A stretch of 5,711 bases of DNA from contig JAPLZN010000118.1 of assembly GCA_026395035.1 (NCBI GenBank), positions 1 to 5,711 of the forward strand, given 5' to 3'. Below are positions 1 to 5,405 of this stretch, piece by piece. The notes below the pieces were generated by a model. That model worked only from the letters and a program-made list of their open reading frames with translations, made no database searches and was not told the DNA's origin. The stretch is from Candidatus Vogelbacteria bacterium. Lineage in GTDB: Bacteria > Patescibacteriota > Minisyncoccia > Phycocordibacterales > XYD1-FULL-46-19. Within the stretch, counting starts at the first letter, position 1; every line of letters begins with the position of its first letter. The translations under genes and the position numbers were made by a program.

Positions 1-355
1 TGAGCTTGAGCGCACCGATCGAGTAATTCCAGTGCAGGATTCTGGCGATGGCATCAAAATTCGTGCCGAAAAAATTAAAGTATTTAAAAATGAACAGCAC
101 TAAACAGGTCGAAATAATGCTGGTCCAGAGCCAAACTCGCTTTCTTTTACCCGAGGATTTTTCAATGTAGATCCCGGCCACATAGTCGATAGCAATCGTA
201 ATGAACAGGATGAAAATATACTTCGGAATAAAGGCCATGTAGAAGAGACAGCTGGCCAAAAGCAGCATAAAACCCCTTAGCTTGTGGGGCAAAAGGAAAT
301 ATAGTAATGTAACCAAAGGAAAAAAAACGAAAAATTGCAGAGAGTTGAAAAGCAT
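1..355 (-). CDS. MBOAT family O-acyltransferase (AlgI-like), N-terminal part, cut by window edge
   Basis: Translating the minus strand from the ATG at 355-353 gives 118 uninterrupted codons to the window edge. The protein starts MLFNSLQFFVFFPLVTLLYF and continues LLPHKLRGFMLLLASCLFYM, which matches the usual opening of AlgI/DltB-type membrane-bound O-acyltransferases. Four hydrophobic stretches are visible, near residues 8-24, 29-44, 46-65 and 75-92, with a basic loop (SGKRKR) near 67-72. Family members have about 450-500 residues, so roughly three quarters is missing, including the region with the catalytic histidine; activity cannot be judged. AlgI-type proteins transfer acetyl groups across the membrane to exported polysaccharide, usually with a partner acetylesterase-like protein; the substrate here is unknown. 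It is transcribed divergently from acs across 59 bp. No clear Shine-Dalgarno precedes the ATG, but the start fits the family exactly. Family assignment is strong; function is inferred. Confidence 0.88.
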   Translation of the reverse strand, partial: MLFNSLQFFVFFPLVTLLYFLLPHKLRGFMLLLASCLFYMAFIPKYIFILFITIAIDYVAGIYIEKSSGKRKRVWLWTSIISTCLVLFIFKYFNFFGTNFDAIARILHWNYSIGALKL

Positions 356-414
356 GGTTTAAAACTGAAGTAGGTAGATATTAACACGGAGGAGAAAATT
401 AAAACATCCATTTT
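356..414. promoter_or_regulatory. Divergent spacer between MBOAT gene and acs
   Basis: This 59-bp AT-rich spacer must hold, or lie beside, the control signals for both divergent genes. For acs the best plus-strand promoter I can see is weak: TTGCAG at 335-340 and TTTAAA at 358-363, 17 bp apart, with the -35 inside the MBOAT coding region. No convincing minus-strand promoter was found. No operator-like palindrome is evident. The shared spacer leaves room for joint regulation, but the sequence does not prove it. Confidence 0.35.
388..394 (+). promoter_or_regulatory. Shine-Dalgarno-like GGAGGAG upstream of acs, unusually distant
   Basis: GGAGGAG is a near-ideal anti-SD match, but 20 nt separate it from the ATG at 415, well beyond the usual 5-10 nt. 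An in-frame TAA at 400-402 rules out any start farther upstream. The only in-frame near-start between them is ATC at 406 (11-nt spacing), a very rare initiator. The motif may serve initiation at 415 through a folded or stretched spacer, or may be a chance purine run. Confidence 0.4.
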
Positions 415-2310
415 ATGAGAGACGAGAAATCTGGCAAGCGTTCTGTCGGTAAGATGCCTAAGGGTCGGACGAAGCTGGAGCGGGCCTGGGAAAGCCGGGC
501 CGAGCTCTTTTTGTGGGCAAAAAAGTGGCGGACGGTCCTGTCGGGCAGTTTTGTCCGGGGAACGACTCGCTGGTTTTCGGGTGCGCGCCTCAATATCACG
601 GAAAATTGTCTGGATCGACATTTGCCTCTTCAGTCGGATAAAGTCGCAATCTATTGGGAACCCAATGATCCCGATGGCAAAGGTATAAGCTTAACCTACG
701 GGGAACTTTCCCGGGCGGTTGGTCGAATGGCCAATGTTTTGCTGTCTCAGGGGGTAAAAAAAGGAGATTTTGTTTGTATTTATCTGCCAATGATTCCGGA
801 GGCGGCCATAGCCATGCTGGCTTGTGCCCGGATCGGAGCGGTTCACAATTTCGTTTTTGGCGGTTTTTCCGCCAAGTCTCTGTCTGATCGAATAAATGAT
901 TGTGGAGCGCGGGTCTTGATTACCTGCGATGTCAGCCTCCGCGGTCCGAAGAAGATCGATTTTCGCGTGCTTGCCGAGCAGGCCCTTGCCGAGTGTCCCA
1001 AAGTAAAAAAGGTCTTATTTGTGGAAAACGGGACGAAGCGAAAACCACTGCCTTCGCTGTTCGTCTCGCTAAACAAAGAACTGGCGAAAGCTTCGCCAAT
1101 CTGCGCTCCGACCTTGATCGGAGCGGAAGATCCGTTGTTCGTGCTCTATACATCCGGTTCCACTGGCCGGACGAAGGGTCTGCTTCATGCGGCCGGCGGC
1201 TACATGGTGTATGCGGGGTATAGTTTTAATGAAGTTTTCAATTATCAGCCCAAAGAGGTTTATTGGTGTACGGCCGACATGGGCTGGATCACCGGTCATA
1301 CCTATAGCCTCTATGGACCACTCCTGGCTGGGGCCACGGTAGTTATGTTTGAGGGCGTTCCTACCTATCCAACGCCGAAACGCTATTGGGAAATAATCGA
1401 GAAATACAGGGTTAACATTTTTTACACCGCTCCGACAGTTATCCGAGCACTTGCCGCTTTTGGTCCAGACCAGGTCAAAAAGCTTAAACTAAAGTCCTTG
1501 CGCCTATTGGGATCAGTGGGTGAACCGCTAAACCAGGAAGCCTGGCATTGGTATCACCACTATATCGGCAAGGGACGATGCCCCATTGTCGATACTTGGT
1601 GGCAGACGGAAACGGGAGGGATCTTGATTTCGCCACCGAGCGGAGGTTTGACTAAACCGGGATCGGTAGGGTTGCCATTACCCCTAATCGATACGGCAAT
1701 AGTCGATAGCAATGGCAAGGAAGTCAGAAAAGCGGGGGTGTCCGGATATTTGTGTGTTAAAGGTCCCTGGCCCGGCCTGGCTAAAACCATCCTCAATGAC
1801 AGTGCTCGGTTCGTAAAAGGATATTTCTCCAAGATAAAAGGGTATTACTTTTCCGGGGATGCCGCTTGGCGGGATAGTGACGGGTACTATTTTGTTTCCG
1901 GCCGGGTTGATGATGTGATGAATGTTTCCGGTCAGCGAATCGGCAGTGCGGAAGTGGAAAATGCCTTGTGTCTGCATCCGGATGTGGCCGAAGCTTCAGT
2001 TGTCTCCTATCGGCATGAGATTAAGGGTGAAGGCATCTACGCTTTTATCGTCTTGAAACGCGACCGATTGGATGCCGATCTCTTAAGGGAGGAGTTGGTG
2101 GTAGCAGTTGCTCGATCGATCGGACCGACTGCTAAACCGGGCAAGATCCAGATCGTGACCGGGTTGCCTAAAACCAGGTCCGGTAAAATAATGAGGCGCT
2201 TGTTACGCCGCCTGGCGGCCGGAGAATCCTGCGTCGGCGAAGATCTCAGTACCCTGACCGATCAAAACGTGATTGTCGATATTGCCAAAGGTATTGTAGG
2301 CGAAAAATGA
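415..2310 (+). CDS. acs: Acetyl-CoA synthetase, AMP-forming
   Basis: This 631-residue protein belongs to the ANL adenylate-forming family and should convert acetate, ATP and CoA to acetyl-CoA, AMP and PPi in the cytoplasm. The N-terminal ACS motif is recognisable (NCLDRH, 64-69). The P-loop-like segment is YTSGSTGRTKG at 245-255, where most ACS enzymes have GKPKG. The acetate-pocket positions I292, T293, V368 and W396 correspond to Salmonella V310, T311, V386 and W414 at a constant offset of 18, which favours acetate over longer acids. Nucleotide-binding residues T398, D482, R497 and R508 are present. The A10 motif PKTRSGK carries catalytic K591, the usual site of regulatory lysine acetylation. 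The protein is about 20 residues shorter at the N-terminus than the E. coli enzyme (652). ATG 415 is the first start after an in-frame TAA at 400; ATG 454 (M14) is possible. It is monocistronic, with a terminator on its stop codon. Confidence 0.96.
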   Translation: MRDEKSGKRSVGKMPKGRTKLERAWESRAELFLWAKKWRTVLSGSFVRGTTRWFSGARLNITENCLDRHLPLQSDKVAIYWEPNDPDGKGISLTYGELSRAVGRMANVLLSQGVKKGDFVCIYLPMIPEAAIAMLACARIGAVHNFVFGGFSAKSLSDRINDCGARVLITCDVSLRGPKKIDFRVLAEQALAECPKVKKVLFVENGTKRKPLPSLFVSLNKELAKASPICAPTLIGAEDPLFVLYTSGSTGRTKGLLHAAGGYMVYAGYSFNEVFNYQPKEVYWCTADMGWITGHTYSLYGPLLAGATVVMFEGVPTYPTPKRYWEIIEKYRVNIFYTAPTVIRALAAFGPDQVKKLKLKSLRLLGSVGEPLNQEAWHWYHHYIGKGRCPIVDTWWQTETGGILISPPSGGLTKPGSVGLPLPLIDTAIVDSNGKEVRKAGVSGYLCVKGPWPGLAKTILNDSARFVKGYFSKIKGYYFSGDAAWRDSDGYYFVSGRVDDVMNVSGQRIGSAEVENALCLHPDVAEASVVSYRHEIKGEGIYAFIVLKRDRLDADLLREELVVAVARSIGPTAKPGKIQIVTGLPKTRSGKIMRRLLRRLAAGESCVGEDLSTLTDQNVIVDIAKGIVGEK

Positions 2311-2349
2311 AGCTCCTCGCGGCCAAGCCGTCGAAGTAGCTTCATTTTT
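2303..2349 (+). terminator. Intrinsic terminator overlapping the acs stop codon
   Basis: AAAAATGAAGCT (2303-2314) and AGCTTCATTTTT (2338-2349) form a perfect 12-bp inverted repeat around a 23-nt loop. The loop holds a small CGGC/GCCG hairpin. The right arm ends in T5, and the left arm includes the acs TGA (2308-2310) and its last Lys codon. The A and T runs make the structure usable in both directions. It cleanly ends acs transcription. Confidence 0.75.
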
Positions 2350-2578
2350 GAGACCCGGCGGTTCTCAACGTTCGCTTCGCTCACTGCTCTCTTCCACGGG
2401 GAAACACCCTGTTCCCCCGACCCCCTTCTGTCGCGCATTCATCCCCGCGGCAAGCCGACGGGGAATTCTGCGCTTGGATTAAAAAGCCTAGATCCTAAAT
2501 TACAATCCGGGGAGCCCGACTCCCAAGTCAAAAAACTGGCGCGGAGGGATTGAAAAATTTCCCCGCGCCTTTTGTGTT
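2350..2578. other. Gene-free spacer with serial stem-loops; possible structured RNA or decayed repeats
   Basis: No credible protein gene is present in these 229 bp; the one minus-strand reading frame that crosses it has no family resemblance and runs into a repeat. Several stems can be drawn. GGGGAA-A-CA (2398-2406) pairs with TGTTCCCC (2410-2417). TCCCCG (2442-2447) pairs with CGGGGA (2459-2464), closed farther out by GCGCA (2433-2437) and TGCGC (2469-2473) and continued inward by CGGC/GCCG. GGATT (2476-2480) faces AATCC (2504-2508). GGGAG (2510-2514) pairs with CTCCC (2520-2524). The run ends in the two-way terminator at 2538-2573. It does not match SRP RNA, tmRNA, RNase P, 6S or tRNA by eye. 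It could be an unknown ncRNA or a patchwork of old extragenic repeats. Confidence 0.4.
2538..2573. terminator. GC-rich two-way terminator
   Basis: GGCGCGG (2538-2544) pairs with CCGCGCC (2563-2569), and the stem extends inward by GG/CC past a bulged A. On the plus strand it is followed by TTTTGTGTTT. On the minus strand the arm is followed by AG and then a run of six T (2536-2531). The minus orientation looks at least as good, so it may stop transcription arriving from yifB and the DUF559 gene as well as rightward transcripts from the spacer. Confidence 0.6.
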
Positions 2579-2627
2579 TAATCCCCTCCTCTTTTAAGGA
2601 GGGGTGGCCGGAGGTCGGGGTGGTTGA
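2579..2627 (+). repeat. Left inverted repeat of the DUF559 cassette
   Basis: It begins TAATCCCCTCCTC and ends GGTCGGGGTGGTTGA. It matches the reverse complement of 2986-3034 except for a few substitutions, a one-base insertion in the hairpin loop, and a divergent patch of about 6 bp in the middle. Inside it, CCCCTCCT (2583-2590) and AGGAGGGG (2597-2604) form a local hairpin. The repeat encodes the proline-rich C-terminus NQPPRPPATPP and the stop codon of the DUF559 protein. Confidence 0.8.
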
Positions 2628-2983
2628 TTCAGGGTCTCCCAAATTGTTTTTAAAACTCCATCAAGATTTCTATAAATATCATTATTGATAAATCGCAAAA
2701 AACGGATACCACAAGATTCAATGAATTTTTGTCGGGTTTGGTCGTGGTCTTCGGCTTGCTGGCTTTCGAAGTGCGATTCGCCATCCAGTTCAATCGCTAA
2801 ATTGGCTGTCGGACAAAAGAAATCTATAACAAACTTCCCAACTCCGTATTGGCGGCGAAATTTATAACCTTTGACTTGCCGGTTTTTCAGCTTTGACCAA
2901 AGGATAACTTCTGCTGTCGGCATTGAGTTTCGGAGAAGCTTTCGCTTTGATGCTTCTTTCTTTTGATTGAAGATAATTATCAT
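2594..2983 (-). CDS. DUF559 (Vsr-like) endonuclease-domain protein
   Basis: The protein has 129 residues from the ATG at 2983. An in-frame GTG at 3010 would add nine residues, but those lie wholly inside the flanking repeat, so the ATG is preferred. The family pattern is clear: LRNSMPTAEVILWSKLKNRQ (about 17-36), then GYKFRRQYGVGKFVIDFFC, then AIELDGESH. D54 and E65-x-D67, followed by H71, fit the PD-(D/E)XK-type core that DUF559 shares with very-short-patch repair endonucleases. The GIRFLRFINNDIYRNLDGVL segment near the end is also typical. Such proteins are probably nucleases acting on DNA, but their biological role is unsettled. The final residues NQPPRPPATPP are encoded by the left repeat. 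The gene lies downstream of yifB in the same direction, yet sits inside its own repeat-bounded unit, so it is probably an insert rather than an operon partner. Confidence 0.87.
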   Translation of the reverse strand: MIIIFNQKKEASKRKLLRNSMPTAEVILWSKLKNRQVKGYKFRRQYGVGKFVIDFFCPTANLAIELDGESHFESQQAEDHDQTRQKFIESCGIRFLRFINNDIYRNLDGVLKTIWETLNQPPRPPATPP

Positions 2984-2985
2984 GG

Positions 2986-3034
2986 TCAACCGCCCCGGCG
3001 AGTACGCCACCCCGCCTTAAAAAGGCGGGGATTA
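2986..3034 (-). repeat. Right inverted repeat of the DUF559 cassette
   Basis: Read on the minus strand it begins TAATCCCCGCC and ends CCGGGGCGGTTGA, mirroring the left repeat. CCCCGCCTT (3010-3018) and AAGGCGGGG (3022-3030) form a 9-bp hairpin with an AAA loop directly after the yifB stop. Without a T-run this is not a classical terminator, though it could protect the yifB mRNA 3' end. The yifB stop codon TAA (3034-3032) is the first three bases of this repeat. Confidence 0.8.
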
Positions 3035-4606
3035 GGTTCCCATCCTTGGACGATATTGTAGCGCTTCCGACAAGTGCCCTTGTGTGATATCCGACGCTTC
3101 CTCCAAGTCGGCAATCGTGCGGGCGAGTTTTACGACCCGATGATAGGCGCGGGCGGAGAGGTCTAGTTTCTTGGCCGCTTCGTTTAAAAAACGGGAGAGT
3201 TCTTCGTCAATCGCGGCATAGCGCACAATTTCGCGAATACTCATCTCGCCGTTGGTTTTTATTTTCAATCCGGCGTCCGCAAAACGGGAGAGCTGAATTT
3301 GGCGCGCGCGGATGACGCGCGCGCGAATCTCGGCCGATGACTCCCCGCCCGCTCCCTTCTGACTCAATTTTTCGTGATCAATTTGTGGGACATCCAGCCA
3401 GAGATCAATGCGGTCCACGATTGGTCCGGATAATTTTTTCTGGTAGCGATTTATATCACTCGCACTACAAGTGCAGGCGCGGGTTTTGGAATTGTTATAA
3501 CCGCACGGACAGGGATTCATGGTGGCGACTAAAATAAAATTGGCCGGGAAGAGCATTGTGCCTTTAGAACGGCTGATGGAAATCATCTTGTCTTCCAATG
3601 GTTGGCGCAAAGATTCCACGACCCGTTTTTCAAATTCGGGAAATTCATCCAAAAACAGCACGCCACGGTGCGCCAGAGTAATTTCGCCTGGCTTCGGCCA
3701 GGCGCCACCGCCGACGATGGAAATATGCGAGCTGGTGTGGTGCGGACTGCGAAAAGGTGGTGTGGTCACGATATCGTCTTCCAGCGTACCGGCGACCGAG
3801 TGAATGCCGGTGGCTTCCACGATTTCATCGTAGGAAAGTGGTGGCAAGAGACCGCAAAATGCCTTGGCCAACATTGACTTGCCGGTTCCCGGCGGGCCGT
3901 ACATCGCGGCGTTGTGTCCGCCCGCCGCGGCAATTTCCAGGCCCCGTTTGGCGCTTTCCTGTCCGCGCACATCGGCAAAATCAAAAGCACTTTCGCGTTC
4001 GTCTGGGGCGATTTCCGTTTCCGGCTGGATGGTGATTTGAAAAGAAGGTTCCGCCCCCTCTTCTTTAATTTGTTTTTCGGTCGGTTTAACTGCCGATTGG
4101 AGATGATTGATAATTTCGGAGAGCGACTGACAAGGGAAAATTTTTATCCCCCGAATGAGGGCGGCTTCGCGGGCATTGTCAGCTGGCAAAAATACCTCCT
4201 CAAAACCTTTTTTCTGCGCCGCTTCTACCAACAGCAAAGTTCCCCGTCCGGAGCGCAGTTCGCCGGTCAGCGACAATTCGCCAAGAAAGATTTTTTTCTT
4301 GGGATTGAATTTTATTTCTCCTTCGGCCAAGAGATAACCGAGCGCAATGGCCAAATCAAACTGTGAGCCCTCTTTCTTGATATCGGCCGGCGCGAGTGAG
4401 ACGATGATCTTTTTACTGCCCTTGGTGATCGGTTTGAAACCGGAATTTTTGATGGCCGCGCCAATGCGGTCCTTGTCTTCACCGATCGCTTTGTCGGCCA
4501 AACCGACAATGGAAAAGGCATGCATTCCGCGTGAGATGTCCACTTCCACATCTACAATACTTGGTTTAAGGCCGTTCGTCTGGACGGTATGGAGTTTGGC
4601 GAGCAT
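3032..4606 (-). CDS. yifB: YifB/ComM family Mg-chelatase-like AAA+ ATPase
   Basis: This complete 524-residue protein is close to the usual family length (about 500-510). It begins MLAKLHTVQTNGLKP, with IVGLADKAIGEDKDRIGAA (33-51) and SLAPADIKKEGSQFDLAIAL typical of the N-terminal ChlI/Lon-like domain (about 1-170). A polar linker (about 171-205) leads to the AAA+ module: Walker A GPPGTGKS (237-244), Walker B VLFLDE (316-321), sensor-1 N364 and DRIDLW with R399. C366, C368, C378 and C380 make the family's cysteine cluster, probably metal-binding. The C-terminal domain (about 425-517) has LDLSARAYHRVVKLARTIAD and ends EALQYRPRMGT. ComM in other bacteria is a hexameric helicase that promotes branch migration during natural transformation; whether this organism is competent is not shown here. 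ATG 4606 is the family start, although the SD is weak. The stop codon coincides with the edge of the DUF559 cassette. Confidence 0.96.
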   Translation of the reverse strand: MLAKLHTVQTNGLKPSIVDVEVDISRGMHAFSIVGLADKAIGEDKDRIGAAIKNSGFKPITKGSKKIIVSLAPADIKKEGSQFDLAIALGYLLAEGEIKFNPKKKIFLGELSLTGELRSGRGTLLLVEAAQKKGFEEVFLPADNAREAALIRGIKIFPCQSLSEIINHLQSAVKPTEKQIKEEGAEPSFQITIQPETEIAPDERESAFDFADVRGQESAKRGLEIAAAGGHNAAMYGPPGTGKSMLAKAFCGLLPPLSYDEIVEATGIHSVAGTLEDDIVTTPPFRSPHHTSSHISIVGGGAWPKPGEITLAHRGVLFLDEFPEFEKRVVESLRQPLEDKMISISRSKGTMLFPANFILVATMNPCPCGYNNSKTRACTCSASDINRYQKKLSGPIVDRIDLWLDVPQIDHEKLSQKGAGGESSAEIRARVIRARQIQLSRFADAGLKIKTNGEMSIREIVRYAAIDEELSRFLNEAAKKLDLSARAYHRVVKLARTIADLEEASDITQGHLSEALQYRPRMGT

Positions 4607-4650
4607 AACTTAATTATAAATTAAAAATTATAAATTAGAAATGCATTTCG
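4607..4650 (-). promoter_or_regulatory. AT-rich yifB promoter region
   Basis: On the minus strand two TATAAT hexamers lie at 4632-4627 and 4618-4613. The first would give a leader of about 14 nt; the second would give an almost leaderless transcript, which would suit the lack of a Shine-Dalgarno. No -35 box at 16-18 bp is convincing; the nearest, ATGACA (4659-4654), is 21 bp from the upstream hexamer and falls in the flanking repeat. A perfect 12-bp palindrome, GAAATGCATTTC (4638-4649), sits just upstream and could be a regulator site or chance. Confidence 0.4.
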
Positions 4651-4653
4651 TAT

Positions 4654-4723
4654 TGTCATTCCTGCGCAGGCAGGAATCTTGTTCAATCAACACCTTAAGA
4701 TTCCTGCCTGCGCAGGAATGACA
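4654..4723. repeat. Palindromic extragenic repeat with perfect 27-bp arms
   Basis: The arms 4654-4680 and 4697-4723 are exact reverse complements around a 16-nt loop. Each arm is itself palindromic (ATTCCTGC..GCAGGAAT), and the outer ends read TGTCATTCC and GGAATGACA. The short unit resembles the dRS3/REP-like ATTCC-N-GGAAT class seen in many bacteria. It lies between the yifB promoter and the dksA-like terminator and has no T-run of its own. A related, more complex copy is at 5266-5379. Confidence 0.85.
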
Positions 4724-4761
4724 TCAATACAGAGATTGCTTCGTCGCTCTACTCCTCGCAG

Positions 4762-4804
4762 AACCAACACAAAAAAACGGGTCTCCCCGTTTTTTATGTT
4801 GGTT
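4762..4804 (-). terminator. Intrinsic terminator of the dksA-like gene
   Basis: On the minus strand, shortly after the stop codon, CGGG (4789-4786) and CCCG (4781-4778) form a short core hairpin. It is extended by A/T runs and by outer arms AACCAACA (4804-4797) and TGTTGGTT (4769-4762). The core is followed by T7 (4777-4771). The near-symmetric A and T runs make it active in both directions on paper. Confidence 0.8.
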
Positions 4805-4808
4805 TTAA

Positions 4809-5183
4809 TTAAAGTGGTAATCCGTCCTCCTCTTCCATGTGATGCTTGCAGGTTCGCGCGCTTGGGTTAGCTTCCAGGCGATCGGCTTCAATCGGCTCGC
4901 CGGAGATTTCGCAGATACCGTATTTGCCAGTGGTCATTTTTTCTAGCGCCAGATTTACTTTTTGCAGTTGCTTTTCCAGCGGTAATTCCGTTGCCTTGCG
5001 CTCTACCAAACCTTCCAGCTCATTGGCGACTTCGTCGCTCACATCGCTCCCGCCCGGATTTTCTTCGCGCTTTACATCCCAGTCCCCCGGTTCGTTCTTG
5101 TCGGGCGTGGCAAAAGAGCTCAATTCGGCGGTTAATTTGGCTTTTTCCGCTTCCAACTTTTGTTTTAAGGCTTCGGTGTCCAT
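4809..5183 (-). CDS. TraR/DksA family RNA polymerase-binding protein, degenerate zinc finger
   Basis: This 124-residue protein has the DksA/TraR layout. It opens with a charged helix (MDTEALKQKLEAEKAKLTAE) and has an acidic turn DVSDEV (47-52), which fits the DxxDxA-type coiled-coil tip of DksA. A second long helix follows (about 53-84), then the finger YGICEISGEPIEADRLEANP. In DksA four cysteines bind zinc; here the ligand positions are C91, S94, C112 and H115, so one ligand is lost and one is His. The RLEANPSARTC signature is otherwise intact. Homologues bind the RNA polymerase secondary channel and alter initiation, often with ppGpp; this protein's targets are unknown. E. coli DksA has 151 residues. 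The SD is weak, but ATG 5183 is the only start fitting the helix. It is monocistronic, with its own promoter and terminator. Confidence 0.9.
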   Translation of the reverse strand: MDTEALKQKLEAEKAKLTAELSSFATPDKNEPGDWDVKREENPGGSDVSDEVANELEGLVERKATELPLEKQLQKVNLALEKMTTGKYGICEISGEPIEADRLEANPSARTCKHHMEEEDGLPL

Positions 5184-5223
5184 GGGTGTTTTTCTTAAAT
5201 TAACGGTGGCTAGTATTGAGTTT

Positions 5224-5251
5224 ATTGTAACAAATGTTTGGCTTAATTCAA
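5224..5251 (-). promoter_or_regulatory. Sigma70-like extended -10 promoter of the dksA-like gene
   Basis: On the minus strand TTGAAT (5251-5246) and TACAAT (5229-5224) are separated by 16 bp. The -10 box is preceded by TGT, an extended -10 element. Transcription would start near 5217, giving a leader of about 34 nt before the ATG at 5183. This is the clearest promoter in the window. Confidence 0.6.
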
Positions 5252-5268
5252 CACCCGTCCTCGGGTGT
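5251..5268. other. Small hairpin/palindrome at the -35 of the dksA-like promoter
   Basis: ACACCCG (5251-5257) and CGGGTGT (5262-5268) are perfect inverted arms around TCCT. They touch the -35 box on one side and overlap the start of the mosaic repeat on the other. It could be an operator or a hairpin ending transcription from the right-hand gene, although no T-run follows in either direction. Confidence 0.35.
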
Positions 5269-5379
5269 CATTCCTGCGAAAGCAGGTATTGTCATCCCGG
5301 GCTTGACCCGGGATCTTATCCAAGATTCCTGCTGGAGTTTACCCCGGGCTCTGGCCCGGGGCCTGAGCCCGGAATGACA
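5266..5379. repeat. Mosaic palindromic repeat related to 4654-4723
   Basis: The unit starts TGTCATTCC and ends GGAATGACA like the other copy. It contains three hairpins: ATTCCTGC/GCAGGTAT (5270-5289, one mismatch), ATCCCGGG/CCCGGGAT (5294-5314) and CCCCGGGC/GCCCGGGG (5342-5361). A second GTCAT head at 5291 repeats the first directly. Positions 5291-5303 pair with 5366-5378 at 12 of 13 bases. The middle AAGATTCCTGC (5322-5332) also occurs in the right arm of the 4654-4723 copy. It looks like repeat pieces nested in one another. Confidence 0.75.
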
Positions 5380-5405
5380 GTACAAAAACTAGCGGTTATC
5401 GCCAG

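Larger units (their letters stand above)
2579..3034. mobile_element. Inverted-repeat-flanked DUF559 cassette (putative mobile unit)
   Basis: A 456-bp unit consists of one DUF559 gene with imperfect 49-bp inverted repeats at both ends, and little else. The right repeat stops just before the likely ATG of the gene, and the left repeat encodes its last eleven residues. The outer edge of the right repeat includes the yifB stop codon. No transposase is present and no convincing target-site duplication is visible. A mobilised or self-spreading nuclease cassette is an inference from this architecture; two independent REP-like repeats flanking the gene is the alternative. Confidence 0.5.

Noticed and set aside
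398..418. Mini reading frame starting ATT and ending TGA across the acs start
   Set aside because: It would explain the early Shine-Dalgarno by coupling, but it needs a rare ATT start only 3 nt from the motif and encodes just six residues.
277..621. 114-residue minus-strand reading frame over the acs start
   Set aside because: It overlaps both the acs N-terminal coding region and the MBOAT start, and its sequence matches no family; the true minus-strand gene here is the MBOAT in another frame.
2350..2530. tRNA, SRP RNA or tmRNA in the structured spacer
   Set aside because: No cloverleaf with a T-loop consensus, no SRP tetraloop/asymmetric-loop signature and no tmRNA ends could be found on either strand.
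2439..2642. 67-residue minus-strand reading frame in the acs-DUF559 spacer
   Set aside because: It runs through the left inverted repeat and the two-way terminator, has no family resemblance, and overlaps the real end of the DUF559 gene.
2983..3010. GTG at 3010 as start of the DUF559 gene
   Set aside because: The extra nine residues are encoded entirely by the inverted repeat, and family proteins start close to the ATG at 2983.
4654..4723. Palindromic repeat as a CRISPR unit
   Set aside because: There are only two arms in inverted, not direct, orientation, with no further repeats, no regular spacers and no cas genes.
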